A stretch of 64,000 bases of DNA from Aporrectodea caliginosa. Taxonomy: Eukaryota; Annelida; Clitellata; Crassiclitellata; Lumbricidae. Position numbers and translations under genes: made by a program. Positions 45,828 to 58,416 of this stretch are shown piece by piece. Below the pieces are notes generated by a model. It saw only the letters and a list, made by a program, of their open reading frames with translations. It made no database searches and was not told the origin of the DNA. The stretch spans positions 3,147,344 through 3,211,343 of the forward strand of contig JACEVL010001161.1 in the NCBI GenBank assembly GCA_020284085.1, given 5' to 3'. How positions within the stretch are numbered: the first letter of the stretch is position 1; each line of letters starts with the position of its first letter.

Positions 45828-48800
45828 ATGTTGAAACAACCAAAGTCAACATCATCAGCAAGACGTGATGCAGCTCATTCGCCCACTACTAGTGTTGAAA
45901 TTCAGAGCTCGGTGTGCAAAAGTACGGCACTGAAGAATGAACCACCAACAGATCCCAATATGGAGCAGAAGTCAGGGAACCTGGTCCTAGGTGGGCGTGT
46001 GGTGTTTCTGTCCAGGTCGGGCTTGCATCGAGGGATTCTGAAATATGTGGGTAGGGTGCAGTTTGGTGAGGGTGAGTGGTGTGGCGTGGAGTTGGATACG
46101 CCTGAAGAAAGTTGTCACAGCGGTGCCGTTAAGGATGTAGAGTATTTCCAGTGTGAAGATAGTAGAGGCGCGTTTGTCGAAAGGTGGAAGGTTTGTCGTG
46201 AAGGTCACGAGGAGGAAATAAAAACAGCTGATGTGCAGTGCTTAACACTTCCAGCAAAAACGTCGTCGTCACCGGAAAACGAAACACGACTTCCTCAGCT
46301 GAAATTTAAATCAAAAATCCCAAGCTCACTCAAAAGCAAGACAATGAAATCGTCGTCGTCATCAGCGATGGCACCACTCAGGGTCACTACGGCTTTGGAC
46401 GTAGCTAAAAGTACCGAAGGACAGGTTCATGTCCGAACATTTGTAGACTTGAGAGGAAGTGATGGGGAAAACATTGAATCAAGAGGACAAAGAATCAAAG
46501 AGACTGAGTCAGTGACTGCTGGTAGTGGCAAGTCAGCTGACTTTAGCCTCCAACATCATTATTCGACTGTGAAGACTATCAGAAAAAGCCAGTCAAGGGG
46601 TAACAGACAATCTGTCTATCACAGGGTGAATGACCCTGAAACGGCTGGGATAGCAGTTGGAGACGAAGGCAAAGGTACCATTCCTCTGTTCGTGCCAGAC
46701 AGTGAAAACTCAGGGAGAAGCAAATCAGACGAAAGCAGTCTTCTGGATGAATTTTCAGACGGTCATTTAAAGCATTCAGAGGAGACAGAACATCTGAAGA
46801 AGAAGCATAGGACAAGAAGCTCAGATGACAAGGATGAGCTGATCATTCCAAATGTTTTGAGCGATGACGTAATGACTTCAGTGAGTGAGGTGAGCCGTGA
46901 ACTTGAAGGATTTCAGTCTGACAATGAGGACCTACGTTCCACTGGATGTTGCATTACATCATTTATGTCACTGTACAATCATTCGGCCAAAGAGTCTCAT
47001 TCTGTTGAGGCTGACAGTAGCGGAATTTCAGCCAAGTTACCACTGCGTCAAGGCCAGAGTGCAGCTGATTTGGGAAACGTTTGTTCCGTAGTACGTTCCC
47101 ACACTGATCATCCAGTTATGACAAGTTCCCAGGATGATTCAACTGGAACCAAAGCGTCAATGCCGGATGTCATTGGACCATCTGCATTGTTTTCCAAGAT
47201 TCCTCGTCCGCAGAAAATGGATGATGAGGAGGAGGAGGAGGAGGAGGAGGAGGAGGAGGATGAATTCGGTGATGCAGATTATTTGGCTGCTTCACAGACA
47301 AGTCTTGCATCGAGCCTTGGCATTCTGAATGACAGTGACATCCTGGAGGACACCTGTTTCTTTCCGGAAGGATTTGCTGGTCAACCGGGTCATCCACAGG
47401 AGGAGCAGTCGGAAGACCAGCCAGAACAAGAATCTTGTCTTGCTGAGGTTTCTTCGTTGAACGACTTACAGCCGGCGAGGGACAGTGCTGATAGGTCAGA
47501 CGAGGTCGTGAGCAGAGGTTGCGATGATCAGCCGGTGACTGAGGGAGAAATTGCTGCTGCAGCTGGTGTTGTTAGTAACGATGTTCTACCTGTTGAGATG
47601 GAAGGCAATTCAACAGAGTGTGATCTCACTGAGAATCCTGAATCTTCTATCTCTTCTTCAGTTCAGCTGAACTCAGGTATATTTCTACAAATAGATCCTT
47701 AAACTATTATTTAATAATTATTCATATTGTTTTAGCTTGCAGTTTTGTATATAGGTTCTGATTTGTCAAACTGTGTTTGTCCAGAAAGTGTTATAGGTTT
47801 GCAGCAGATGTAACGCAATCAATACATTTGCCAAAGCTGTATAAGTATGTTATATTTTCACTGTGTAGTGTGTTAATATCTCTTTACTTGCACAATTTCT
47901 TCAGATTTATTGATTTATTTGGTCTTTGTTCATACACTGATAGGTCTTTAAGTGGTTAATAATTATTTCTGATTATTTCTGCAGCAGAACATATAAAAGC
48001 TGAAGGAGATGAATCTCTTTTGGACGTCCACAACGTACAGCAGACTGATGGAGAAAGCTGTGCAGAGAATATTCTCCCGGTGAGACTGAGTTAGCTTATG
48101 TTCTACATGTACCTTATTGTTTTTATGAAAAAGTTCTATAAATTGAACTGTAACTAGATTTTGTTGAGAAACCCTCAGTACAATGACTCAGTGGTGCAGT
48201 TTGTAGTCACGGTTTTTATTGCAAAAGTGCAGTAACATGATGATGGGAGCCAAGGTGTCAAAAAGTATGGAACATGTGCTACTGAATTACTGTTTGAACC
48301 TGTTAATGTGAAGTCATTTGTGAACAGGACATCCAAAACTGTGTGTAAGAAAGACCTTTATATAAAATTCTGATGCTGAAATAACCTAAAATATTCTCTA
48401 TCTAAATTCGTACACAGTACAGTATGTCAGTATGCTTTTCAAGTATCACTTCTATTCATTCAGCATAAGTAAAAATATTTTGCATGTAGTTTATAATCTA
48501 ATTTTTAAAACCCCCAAATGGCAAATACTAAAACAGTGTATTAGCGCTTGCCCTGTCCTGTTTTAGGCTATTTCATAAGTTCTAGTGGTATCTGGTGCTA
48601 GCCCACTACGTGGGACTTGAGCACCCTCTAGCAGTGTCTGATCATTAAACTTTAGCATAGCTTTACACATGCCCACACATGAGGACATTTCTGTTCTTTT
48701 ATTATATTAATAATATATGCACGTGAAATGGTGATAACATGACAGTTCTGATATATGTGATACATCTCTCTACTATTGGCAACAAGGAGAAGGTAATGCC

Positions 48801-51800
48801 TGTACAATACTTAGCTGCACATACATGTACTGCTTTTGTTATGCAAATGAGTCAGCTGCCATATTTTTGCATGCTTTATATATCCCATAGGTTATATGGT
48901 CAGATTTTACCAACCCTGCACCACTTGTGCAGATTATCTCATTGTGCAGACTATAGTTGTTTATTTTAATAGGAGTGGTCACTAATACCACAATGATGGC
49001 ATTGTTAAATTACGGAACAGTGATAAACAAATATATGCAGGTGGCAAATTAGATTTGACTACTGAAGATTTAAAATTTGGTTTGACTTAATTATTATTTT
49101 ATACTTTCTGAATTAAAATATTTACATTTTGTATTGTGTTTTTGCATTGGTATCGAATTCAATTTCATGGTACAGTTACTGTACTACAATAACAAAACTG
49201 GCCCAACAAATCGAAATATAGCAGCTACATGTAGAGATACCATAACCGGTTAAATTCATTTGCAAACATTCAGGTAAAATAATATATTTTAATGCATTGA
49301 TGTAGGGATTTGGTGGAAATTATGATAATGATGATAAAAATTATAATTGTTTGTGTTGTTTCTGAAGGTGGAGTGTTTGGAAACCAGTGAAGAAAATGTA
49401 ACCACACCTGATATGGAAACTTCAGATTTGGCTGCTGATGTGGAGAAGATTGGCACTGATACTGTGGAGAATGAAGACATTGAGGAGGAGGATGACCAGC
49501 GGTTGTCAAAATTTGTGGTTCAAGTAGAACTTGAACGACAGTTGTTTGATAGACAGAAACATCGCTTAAGTTATGACGATCCATCAGAAGTTAGTGATCA
49601 ACTGAGCAAACGAGTCTCAAGTGAAAAATTGGACGAGAAGTCTTCTAGCGATCATAAGTCGAGTGATGTAGCAACTCCAGACAAAGAGAGCTCCTCTGAT
49701 ATGTTTGACAAAACCCACAGGCCTGTCATTAGCCAGGAACAGACTCACCAAGAGGTGGAGAAAACTCCAGGAGCAGTTGGAGACGAAGGAGGAAGTAGTA
49801 TGGGAGGAGGAGGAAGTAGTATGGTAGCAGGAGGAGGAAGTAGTATGGGAGGAGGAGGTAGTATGGGAGGAGGAAGAGGAAGTAGTATCGGAAGCAAAAC
49901 AAAGCTGATTAAGACAATCCAGAGCAGACATCTGAGCACCTTAGATGAGAAGAATGAAGATGTGAAGCGAACTCCTTCAGATGCAAAAGTGGAGAAGGAG
50001 GCTAATAGGCAGAGGAAGGGTGAAGACAAGAGACAGCCATTAACAGGAAGACCTCGAGTGGCTGCAGATACAGGGAAGCCAAGCGTTAAAGGGATTTCCA
50101 GTATTCATCGGAATTTGGGAAGAGTCAAGTCTTTTGATGCATCGTCTCAAATGCCGGCCATTTCCACACCAAGGACTGTTCGTCCTTCGCTTGAAGAGAA
50201 TGCTGGAGGGTTATCAGTTAATCGCCTTAGACGGAGCAGAGTCGCTTCGCTTGATCTGGGAAATACTTCGTCTTCATCATCATCGCTGAAACGTAGTGGT
50301 ATGAGAAGGGAAACTCTTAGGGAAACCAACGTATGTGAACCAACAAAGGAAAGAGGGAACACTGAACGACCACAAAATAGCAAAACGCAGACGGTGACAT
50401 TGGCTGCTACAAAGAAGCGGCCAAGTCTTTTGTTGCACTTGAATTCGAGTTTTACAGCAGGAAAGACTTACGCTGTTGTAAAGAATAACAAAACGCCTTC
50501 TGATTCCAATCTTTTTGGCTCTGAGACTGTTGTTCCAGGCAGCGTATTATCTCGACGTACGTCCACTCCGCTGCCATCTGCAGAAGATCCAGCATCTTGT
50601 TCCAGCTCTATGTCTCTGGAAAACAGTCGCCCCGGCGTCCAAGAAAAGCAGCAGCATCTGTCCATGTCAGCAAATAAGAAAGGATTGAAGAACCAGTCTT
50701 CAGTCATCAACAGCAAATCAAAAATGACAAATGTAGGAAAGTGTGCTCAGCTGAAACCAAAAATCGGTAAGGAATCTTAATAGAATATTCAGGTATGTGA
50801 ACTAATGTGTGAATATGTATGAGATCTTCTTTTTAATCCTGCTCAGTGGTGAATCTGGTCTTAAGGGCTCCTGTCTCAGTGTCATAGTATAAGGTAAGGT
50901 AAGTACTCACACCTGTATCTACACAATCGTCAGGTATTGTGGCCTGAAGGATCTTTTAGCTGATGTACAAATGTTAACAGCAACCATTCCTTCAGGGTTG
51001 CAAGGAATTCTAAGTTTCATGTGGGGCATGACAATTGAAGCCCTGAACAGAGAAGTGAAGGCAGAGGTTAGCAGCCAGTTCTCCCCACACATTCTAACAA
51101 GAATGATTGAATCATTTGTTAAGAAATTTAGTTTTTTTGACCATTTAGTAGGATCTTTATATAGCAATAATTTCCAACTGAAAAATACTTTGGAGTTCAC
51201 CACTGGAATCAGAGAGAAGAATTATGACTGGTCGTATCTGTTGTTTACTTATTCAGTACACATAAAAGGTTTAGCAACTTCCTTTTCACTACTGCCAAAG
51301 TTTATCTTTACATTGAAACTTACATAATTCATTTTAATACATTTCAAGTTTTTGTATTGGGGTCTGCAATAAAGCATTCTGGACTGTCAAACGACAGTTC
51401 GGGTTGAAATCCCAGCCAGGGCAGAAAAATTTGGTTCGAGATTTCTGCTCCACCTTTGCCCTTAGCCAACTCAATTATGATGAGTACACTGACCATACAC
51501 TGTTGGAGGGAAGAATAGACGGCAAGGGAGGCTAAGAAAATGAAGTCACTAACATGTCATACTCTGACATGGCTGTCTATCAGAGTTAGCTTAAGAGGCT
51601 GCTCTTCTTAAAGTTTTATATGAAAGTTCCCATTTCTTGATATGTATCACATTCTAATATGTTTCACAATAATTATTATAGTAATACTTATAATTGTTTG
51701 ACTTTATCCTAGTTTTTTTATTGTTGTAGTGAGTTTTTGAGTGTGCTAGGAGTTAGCTGGCAGTATTCATGTTTGCACAAGTCTCTACATGCGCAGCTCA

Positions 51801-54800
51801 TTTGTATTACATGATTATTTACATCTTCATTACGTTCACTGAAATGCAATTGAGGTCAGTATTTGTAATATGCTTCTGGAAGGTAAGAGAAATGAGAAGA
51901 ACTCGGATGGGAAAACCAGTTCGAAACAGGAACAGGAGTGGCATCTTCAGCAGCATCACCAGCCAGACTTGGTGCCTAATACAGATGCAAAGGATAGAGA
52001 GATGGATGAAATTATTCGACTGGAAAAACTCTGTGAGTCACGTCACCAGCAGCTGAACTGTCTAAACGCTGAAGTTCAGTTGAGAACAAAATGGTTTCAG
52101 GCGATGGTCATCGTCGTTCAGCAACTGTCACAGGTAACGTTCGCTTAACCAATTTTTCATTCCTTGATTCAGTAAATTTATGTAGCACGTTTTGAAGATA
52201 TATGCTCCTAAGGTTTTTTTTAGTCTGGCCTACAGTTGTTGGGCATTGGATTGCTGGTGCCTGAGGTATCTGTACATGTAATAAGAAGACATGGCTTGAA
52301 AGGGTGTTCAGTTCAAGAAGATGGCCCAACCACAGTGCCCGTGAATAAGCTGGTGCCCTGTGCTTAGCTTTAAAAATTTTGAGTTTACGATTACAATGCC
52401 AGATGCTGCACTGCCAGAGTGCATGCAGGGTAACAGCTAATTTGCCCTGGGCTGCAGAATTAGGGATTGGCAGTCAGGCAAGCCTAAGACAGAGTAAATA
52501 AGACTCAGGACTGTAAGGCCTGTGAATAAGCTGGTTCCATTTTGATGACAACAGAATAGATTTCTACATTCTGAAACAAGTACCTAGAAGAAATGCAGCT
52601 GACACTTTATCCAGCTAGTACTGCCAGATCCTCACTGAAATCTTAAAACAGGCAAGCTGTTGGACAGGCAGCCAATGAAATACAAAACCTGCCTAAATTT
52701 AGAAATACTGCCAATAACGCAACACTCATTCCAGATGCTCGATCGGCTCAAAAGGACCAAAAAAGTAACTTTAAATGGTTTTTCATTGAAGAATAAAAAA
52801 TACATATTGCTATGCATAAGACTTTATAAAATTGTTGATGTCAGTTTGAATGTGGGTAATTTGTGTTTTTGATTTTTATGCCAGCGCTTGGATTCAGAAG
52901 ACCGCACTGGCTTGAGATGTCGCCTGAATGAAAGTCTGGAACAACTGGACTCCATGAGAAAACAACTACGTAAGTGAATCACTTCAGTTTCCTGTTTTAT
53001 CTTTGTTACGATAAATATTTATGCAGAACTTCCATATATACTAATGTCTTAAGTCAAATTTGGGGCTGTTTTGAAGGTTCAAATTTTGGGGTCGACTTAT
53101 ACGAGGTCAAGCCAAGGTCGCAATATGCATCCATGGAAGATTGTACCAGATGTATTCAGGATTTCAGCAGGCTGCCAGGATGGAGTTAGAATAGTCCAGG
53201 CACATTAGAATGAAGAAGTGGATGAGAGTGATAAGTAATAAATAAAGATCAATTTTTCGGTATTGATTCTACTGATGTATTTGTTAAAAAGCGGACCTGC
53301 AAAGTGAATTGACTTGCAAGCTCTTCCATTGATAGGTTCTCATCCAGAAGCACTCCAAGGTCCTGGTTAAGAAGCTTTGCTTCACAACTGGAAATGCTAT
53401 CACTGTCACTTTCCTGCCAATCTTTGCTTGTGCTTATCTTGTGCTCAGATGTATAATTTCTGTCTATTTTGGTTGAGTCTGAGCCGATTTAGAGACTTCG
53501 AGGTCTGGACTTTCATAATGATTGCTTACATTTAGATACACAGGCCAGCATGTCAGACAAGTGGCACATTGAGCCAATTTTGAAGATCCTCCTTCAATCT
53601 TAATTTTGATTCCTCATTATCAGTCACGAACATCACAGTAGTCTTTAGGTAAGGCTTTGTGGGCCAAAAAAACATAAGTGGTGGGCCAGAAATGCAGGCC
53701 GGCTTTTTTACACCTCTGTTGTTGATACTTGTTGTAGAATGTAGAAATCTAGTCTGTTGTCATCAAAATGGCTATAAACCTTCCTTATCGTGCTAACTTG
53801 TTCTAGAGCTGTGAATTGATATTTCAGCAGACACTGACAATGTAATTGTAGTCTTTAACTTTGCAGTGTCTAAATGACCAAACATTAAGTGAGAGAGTCA
53901 GCTTCTTCTTCAGTGATTCAGTGAATTGTCATTCCACAGAGTTGTGATGAAACTGTGTTTTGTTGCAGACGAGTTAACGAAGCAAAGAGATGCGCTGGTT
54001 GATGAGATCCAGTCAGTGAAAGAGGAAGAGGATCAACAAAGAGAGACATTGAAACGCGAACATCAGGTTCAACTGAATGACTTGAAGGAGACTCTCCAGA
54101 CGCAATATGAAGAAAACTTACACAAAGGTATCAGCTTCAAAACTTGCATTACTTAAATTTACGTGCTGGTACCGAAAACTATACAGAGGCACTCCTGGCA
54201 ATAGAGACCGACAGAACTATGCATGCTGTAATGTAATTGGCTTTGCTAATGTGTTGTGTATGTAACTACAGTGCTCATCAGAGGCATGAAACACTTTACT
54301 TGCAGAAATCCTGACAGTTGTTCATTGTTCAAGTGAATTTAATTTAACTTTTTATTTCAGCCAATTTATATAGTACCTCGTAAGATATCTACTCATTGTT
54401 GCTGTTCTCAGCTCTTGCAAAAGAGAACAGGCTTCCGTAGCTGGTGAAAGGTGTATGTTGCATCCATAACTAGAGAGACACTGATCTAGAGGGAGTCTAT
54501 TCAAGATTGTCGGTCTAACCTTTGACTTTCAATGTTCCGAGTTTGCAAGCACGAGATTAATTTAGCACCAGTGGCCGATCATTGCAGAGGCAGTTTTGGC
54601 TGAGCAACTTCCTGAGACAGTGGCCACCAAATCCGCAATGATAACAGAGTTTTGCTCACTGTTTTTGTGCAACTGTCTGGCCTCCATGGTCTAATTAATT
54701 GCCTTAGATATTTGGAGATGTAGACCTCTGTAGGCATTGCATTCCATTTGTTTAAAACCATCCACAAGTTTTCCAAAGGTGCATAAAATATTTGTAAAAC

Positions 54801-57800
54801 GGAAAGATTCTCCACAAAGTTCTACCATTTGTGTGTGATAAAGTTTATCCAGAAAATATATCGAAGATAAATCCAATATTCGTCCAAGATACAACAAAAT
54901 TTTGTATAGCATTCTAGCTGACTGCCATGTGTGTGTTATCATGCTGGTGGTGCCATACATCAATCACGTGGATTGATGGAAAGGGAACAATAACTTGTGA
55001 TAAACATCAGCCAATGGTATTGGCAATTGGTTTTTAAGACTTGCTCAATGTCCTCACACAGTTGCAGGGACATGGGAAGCAGATGTTAGACTACAGTTCA
55101 AAACAGTTGTTAGGAATGTGATGGATTAGATTTTTGAATAATAATAGCTTTGCTGTTGCTAATACTTGTAGCACTGGATGATCACAGCAAGAAGATTGCT
55201 GCTGTTGAAGCGAACCATCAGCAACAGGTTAGTCACTGACTTGGGAAATCATTTTAGCGAAGAGAGACCTTTCACGTTATTTTCTGTTCTTTATAATATG
55301 AGAAAATTAGCAGTGCTAGTGAGACTCTGATTCTGTTGCTGAACTGGTTTTATGTGAAATGAATAGTGTTTGGAATAGTGTTCCATCTGATCTCTATTAC
55401 TGGTATATTTTGCTATTGTTAATGTCATATTGAGCGAGTGGGAAGAGGAGAGATTTTGGGCAGCAGAGATGAAAAGAGAGAGGTGCCCTGCCAAAGATGT
55501 TTGAGCTAGCTATGAAATAATCATTTGCTTTGGTTCTAAGAGCAGTTGTGTAGGACCATTGGTAGCTTATTTTTTTATAAGAAATGTTTTTATTTTTTTA
55601 ACGTAGTGGCTTGATCTTAGCACGGAAATTACTGCAACTGACTTTATCAGAAGTCAACATTTTTTTCATAGACTGGATTTTTAGCCTCAGACATTTTATT
55701 CTGTGTATTGAAACTAAACTTATATGAATGTATGGCTGTTAGACAACTCTATGGTTATGTCTTTCAGTACTGTCACTACTGTATGCATGCTCCCTCTCAA
55801 ATGACAAGAATTGAATTTTGTGTTGTACATAATATATGATGCAATGAATACTAATTTATGCACATTATTCAAGAATGTACCACCCCATTATTGGTTAATA
55901 TGTTTGTGGCTTTAAATTAGGTACCAGTACTTCTTGATTAGATTAGATTAGATGGTTAGGAGAAAGCATAATAATTGCCTTTGCACAAAGGTAGTGGTTT
56001 ATACTGTGAGGTGATTTCTGGTTCATTTGAACTGTTTCAGATCAGTGAACTGAAGGAGTTTCATGAACAGGTCCTCACTGAAAAACAAGAAGATCATATG
56101 TCAAGTCTAAAGGCTCAACGATCAGAGCACGACAACATTCTTCAAGGTGTGGAACGCAAATAAAATTCATGGAACTTGTTAATCGTTTAACCTATTTAAT
56201 CTGACCCATAAGCTAATATCTCTTTCATTGACTGTTAGGAATATTTGCTTCTTAGTTTAAATCCTTGATTTAGAATGTGTGCTTGTCTAGCTACCCTTGT
56301 GTTTGTTTGTCAGAACTGTTTGATGTTGGTTTGTCTTTAGAGTTGAAGAACCAACAGGATCAGCAGCTGAATGACATCACGTTGCGCTTTGAACACATCA
56401 AATTCTCACTTTCCGTACGTTTTCATCCAGTTTACCTCCAGTTCTTAACAGAGCCCAGGAAATGTTTTTTGCAGACTGACTGATGTGTTTTACATTAATT
56501 AGGCATTGTGTTCCATTGTTGGCATTTTAGGATCATCCCTATCTGTTAGCCATACAGTTCTGTATATTAAGAGAACCAGATCTTGAATAGCCGACTATTA
56601 GGCATATTTAAGAAATAGCCTGAAACAATTTTCATAGAGTGCAGCCATTGCTGTTGGGGTATGTATGGTCAATTGCCTGACTTATAGTGATTTGTTGTTT
56701 TGAAGGACAAAGTTGAGTGTTTGAGAAGCGAGTGTGAAGAAATGCGAAGGAGAGAAGCTACCTATATGGAGTCATGCCAGTTGGAGATGGAGCAGAAGTT
56801 GCATCTGGCCCTCCTGCCTTACAGACACCTGCCTCAGGAGATTGAAAGCCTTAAGGCTGTCCTCGAACTCAGAAACCTAGAACTGCATGATCTCAGGCAC
56901 CACAACCTTCAGTTTCAGAGACAGGTAAATTGTTCGTCACAGGCTCATATGAAGGGATCCATTGTACTTTGTAAATATCTGGAATTCCACACTCTGTTCG
57001 TGACACTAATGCTGCATATGGCTATAGGGTTTTCTTTTAAAGATGCACATTTTCAGCTGTTTGATGGCCACCTGCTGAACAACTCGCAACTTAAAATCGT
57101 TTCAACTGAGAAATGGCTAGTTGTTCTATAACATCAAATTAGAGGGAAACCTGCACAGTAAATCTTAAATAAAACTGTTCAGTACCATCATTTACATTTA
57201 TATCGAGTCTGTAAAATGTTGCACTTCTTAACTTTGCCATCTGCAGTGTGACGGGTCTGTTATGGTTTGTAGGTTGAGGAGCTGCCTGCAGCACATGAGA
57301 CCATAAAGAAGCTCCATCAAAAAGTGGAAAACCTTGAGGCAGTCATCAAGATTAGAACAGACTACGAAAGGTCTGTGTTTGATTCTCTGATAAACCCTTT
57401 TTTCCTCGTTGCATTGATGGAGAAATCAAGTATACTGTTATAAGCATAGGTCGGCATTTTAACAATGAACGGCTATGATTTTTCACATTTTTATTTTTTT
57501 CAAAACTAGTCAAGATTCCATAAAAATTTAAAATAATAAAAACATTGAAATTTTTAGCCATTTTGTTTTTGAAATAAACGTTCAGATATAGCTGAAAACA
57601 GATCCCAGAACCTAACAAGAGGCTTCATATCATTCAAATGCTTCCAAAAGTGCAGGTGGCTGTTGGGATCCGTGCCTGACCCCTAATCGCGGGAGAGAGC
57701 ACTGAAGGTGATTCGATCGATTGATTTCGGCACCCTCGTTAGTCCTCGTGCTAACAATTTAAAACTTTGCTTCCTCTACAGAAATTTCTGCGGACACCCA

Positions 57801-58416
57801 TGGGAACAACAGGGAATTGTATTCAGAATGGACATTGTGCAAACTAGTGCATAGATCGGGCTGCATGAGAACCTGGTTGATATTAAGTTAATAAAGAGGA
57901 ACTTGAAAGCCATAGTCTGTGGGATTACTGGTGCCTTATTGTATTCTAGTTAACTATGTTCTACCAAATCGGTGGTTATTACATTTGTGCTGTGAAAATA
58001 TTTTTGTCGACTGAAGGCAGTTGTCTGAGAAGCATCAGCAGCTGTTACGTCGATACGATCGAGAATCGAAGACAAACAAACGTCTGTCGATGGATAAAGA
58101 GGAGCTTCTCTGGCGACTTTCATCTTCTCAGACGACCGAACGCTCGGAGTCATCACCATCACCATCATTTGATGCATTTCAGCGATCTCTCAGCCACTCC
58201 TTGGCCACTGCCGGTGATTGCGCTGGTGGTGTAAACCCTGGTGGCGATGCCAGGAGTGGTGTTGATTTGGGAGCGTCTGTTCCTAATACAGCTTCTTCGT
58301 TCTTGTCTACTTCTCCTGGTTTATCACGAATGCAGCGATCAGGAACGTATGATCTCCTTTGTGACGCGTTTGATGACGAGAATACACAAGGCAGCCGATT
58401 ATCTCCGTCTGATTAG
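45828..58416 (+). CDS. MTUS: CAP-Gly and MTUS/ATIP-type microtubule plus-end protein (1596 aa, 12 coding exons)
   Basis: Twelve phase-matched exons total 4791 nt. Residues ~54-122 are a CAP-Gly domain (LGGRVVFLSRSGLHRGILKY, VGRVQFGEGEWCGVELDTP, then GAVKDVEYFQCEDSRGAFV). The usual GKNDG tail-peptide motif is replaced by SCHSG at 95-99. SKIP motifs at 162-165 and 456-459 sit in basic/Ser-Pro context and fit SxIP EB1-binding sites. Residues ~120-1110 are otherwise disordered, with a poly-Glu run and a GGGSSM repeat. From ~1130 to ~1510 is a coiled coil, closing with YERQLSEKHQQLLRRYDRES and KRLSMDKEELLWRL, the C-terminal signature of MTUS1/ATIP and MTUS2. Those vertebrate proteins bind microtubules and EB1. 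The first ATG is used as the start. M45 just before the CAP-Gly is an alternative. Confidence 0.88.
47221..47265 (+). repeat. (GAG)n coding microsatellite, poly-Glu
   Basis: About 14 consecutive GAG/GAT codons give DDEEEEEEEEEEEDE-type sequence just after the second SKIP motif. Its length is likely polymorphic. Confidence 0.9.
49786..49893 (+). repeat. coding minisatellite encoding GGGSSM repeats
   Basis: Imperfect iterations of GGAGGAGGAAGTAGTATGGG in frame in the third exon of the CAP-Gly/MTUS gene, giving a flexible Gly/Ser/Met linker (GGSSMGGGGSSMVAGGGSSM). Confidence 0.88.
50971..51327 (+). other. unexplained open frame in the intron after the third exon
   Basis: A 118-codon frame (IPSGLQGILSFMWGMTIEAL...) overlaps a 94-codon frame on the other strand. 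Neither shows a family I recognise. Phases show it is not needed in the MTUS-like transcript. A transposon remnant is plausible. Confidence 0.2.
51370..51480 (+). mobile_element. tRNA-like SINE fragment
   Basis: CAGTTCGGGTTGAAATCCCA then GCCAGGGCAG resembles a B-box/T-arm (GGTTGAAATCC). The 5' tRNA half is degenerate. Intronic. Confidence 0.35.
52335..52540 (+). repeat. dispersed repeat related to 8388-8460
   Basis: GTGAATAAGCTGGTGCCCTG then TGCTTAGCTTTAAA, with a second partial start GTGAATAAGCTGGTTCC at about 52518. The unit therefore occurs twice here and once in an HGS intron. Confidence 0.5.
53640..53716. mobile_element. hAT-like terminal fragment
   Basis: GGGCCAGAAATGCAGGCCGG...TTTTTTACACCTCTG. 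The end reads CAGAGGTGTAAAAAAG on the other strand, close to the start of the fragment at 43258. Confidence 0.4.
54200..55171. other. intron, no recognisable element
   Basis: Overlapping minus-strand frames at 54579-54963 (QIFYAPLENLWMVLNKWNAM, then LCGESFRFTNILCTFGKLVD in another frame) share no family I know. They may be debris of a mobile element. Confidence 0.25.

Larger units (their letters stand above)
45828..58416 (+). other. MTUS: exon map of the CAP-Gly/MTUS gene
   Basis: Coding exons: 45828-47676, 47985-48079, 49368-50766, 51883-52133, 52885-52969, 53969-54127, 55172-55227, 56041-56146, 56341-56414, 56706-56924, 57273-57370, 58017-58416. All donors are GT and acceptors AG, every junction keeps frame, and the sum is divisible by three. 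At the last junction the acceptor CTGAAG before 58017 is required. The nearby GCAG at 58020 would shift the frame out of YERQLSEKHQQLL. I could not place 5' non-coding exons. Confidence 0.85.

Noticed and set aside
47170..47397. minus-strand poly-Pro frame
   Set aside because: Antisense shadow of the poly-Glu run in the CAP-Gly/MTUS gene.
45828..47676. separate CAP-Gly gene ending at the stop at 47702
   Set aside because: A GT donor at 47677 joins in phase to the exon at 47985, then 49368 and the rest, and the total stays divisible by three. The reading-through stop adds only a few residues. A short alternative transcript remains possible.
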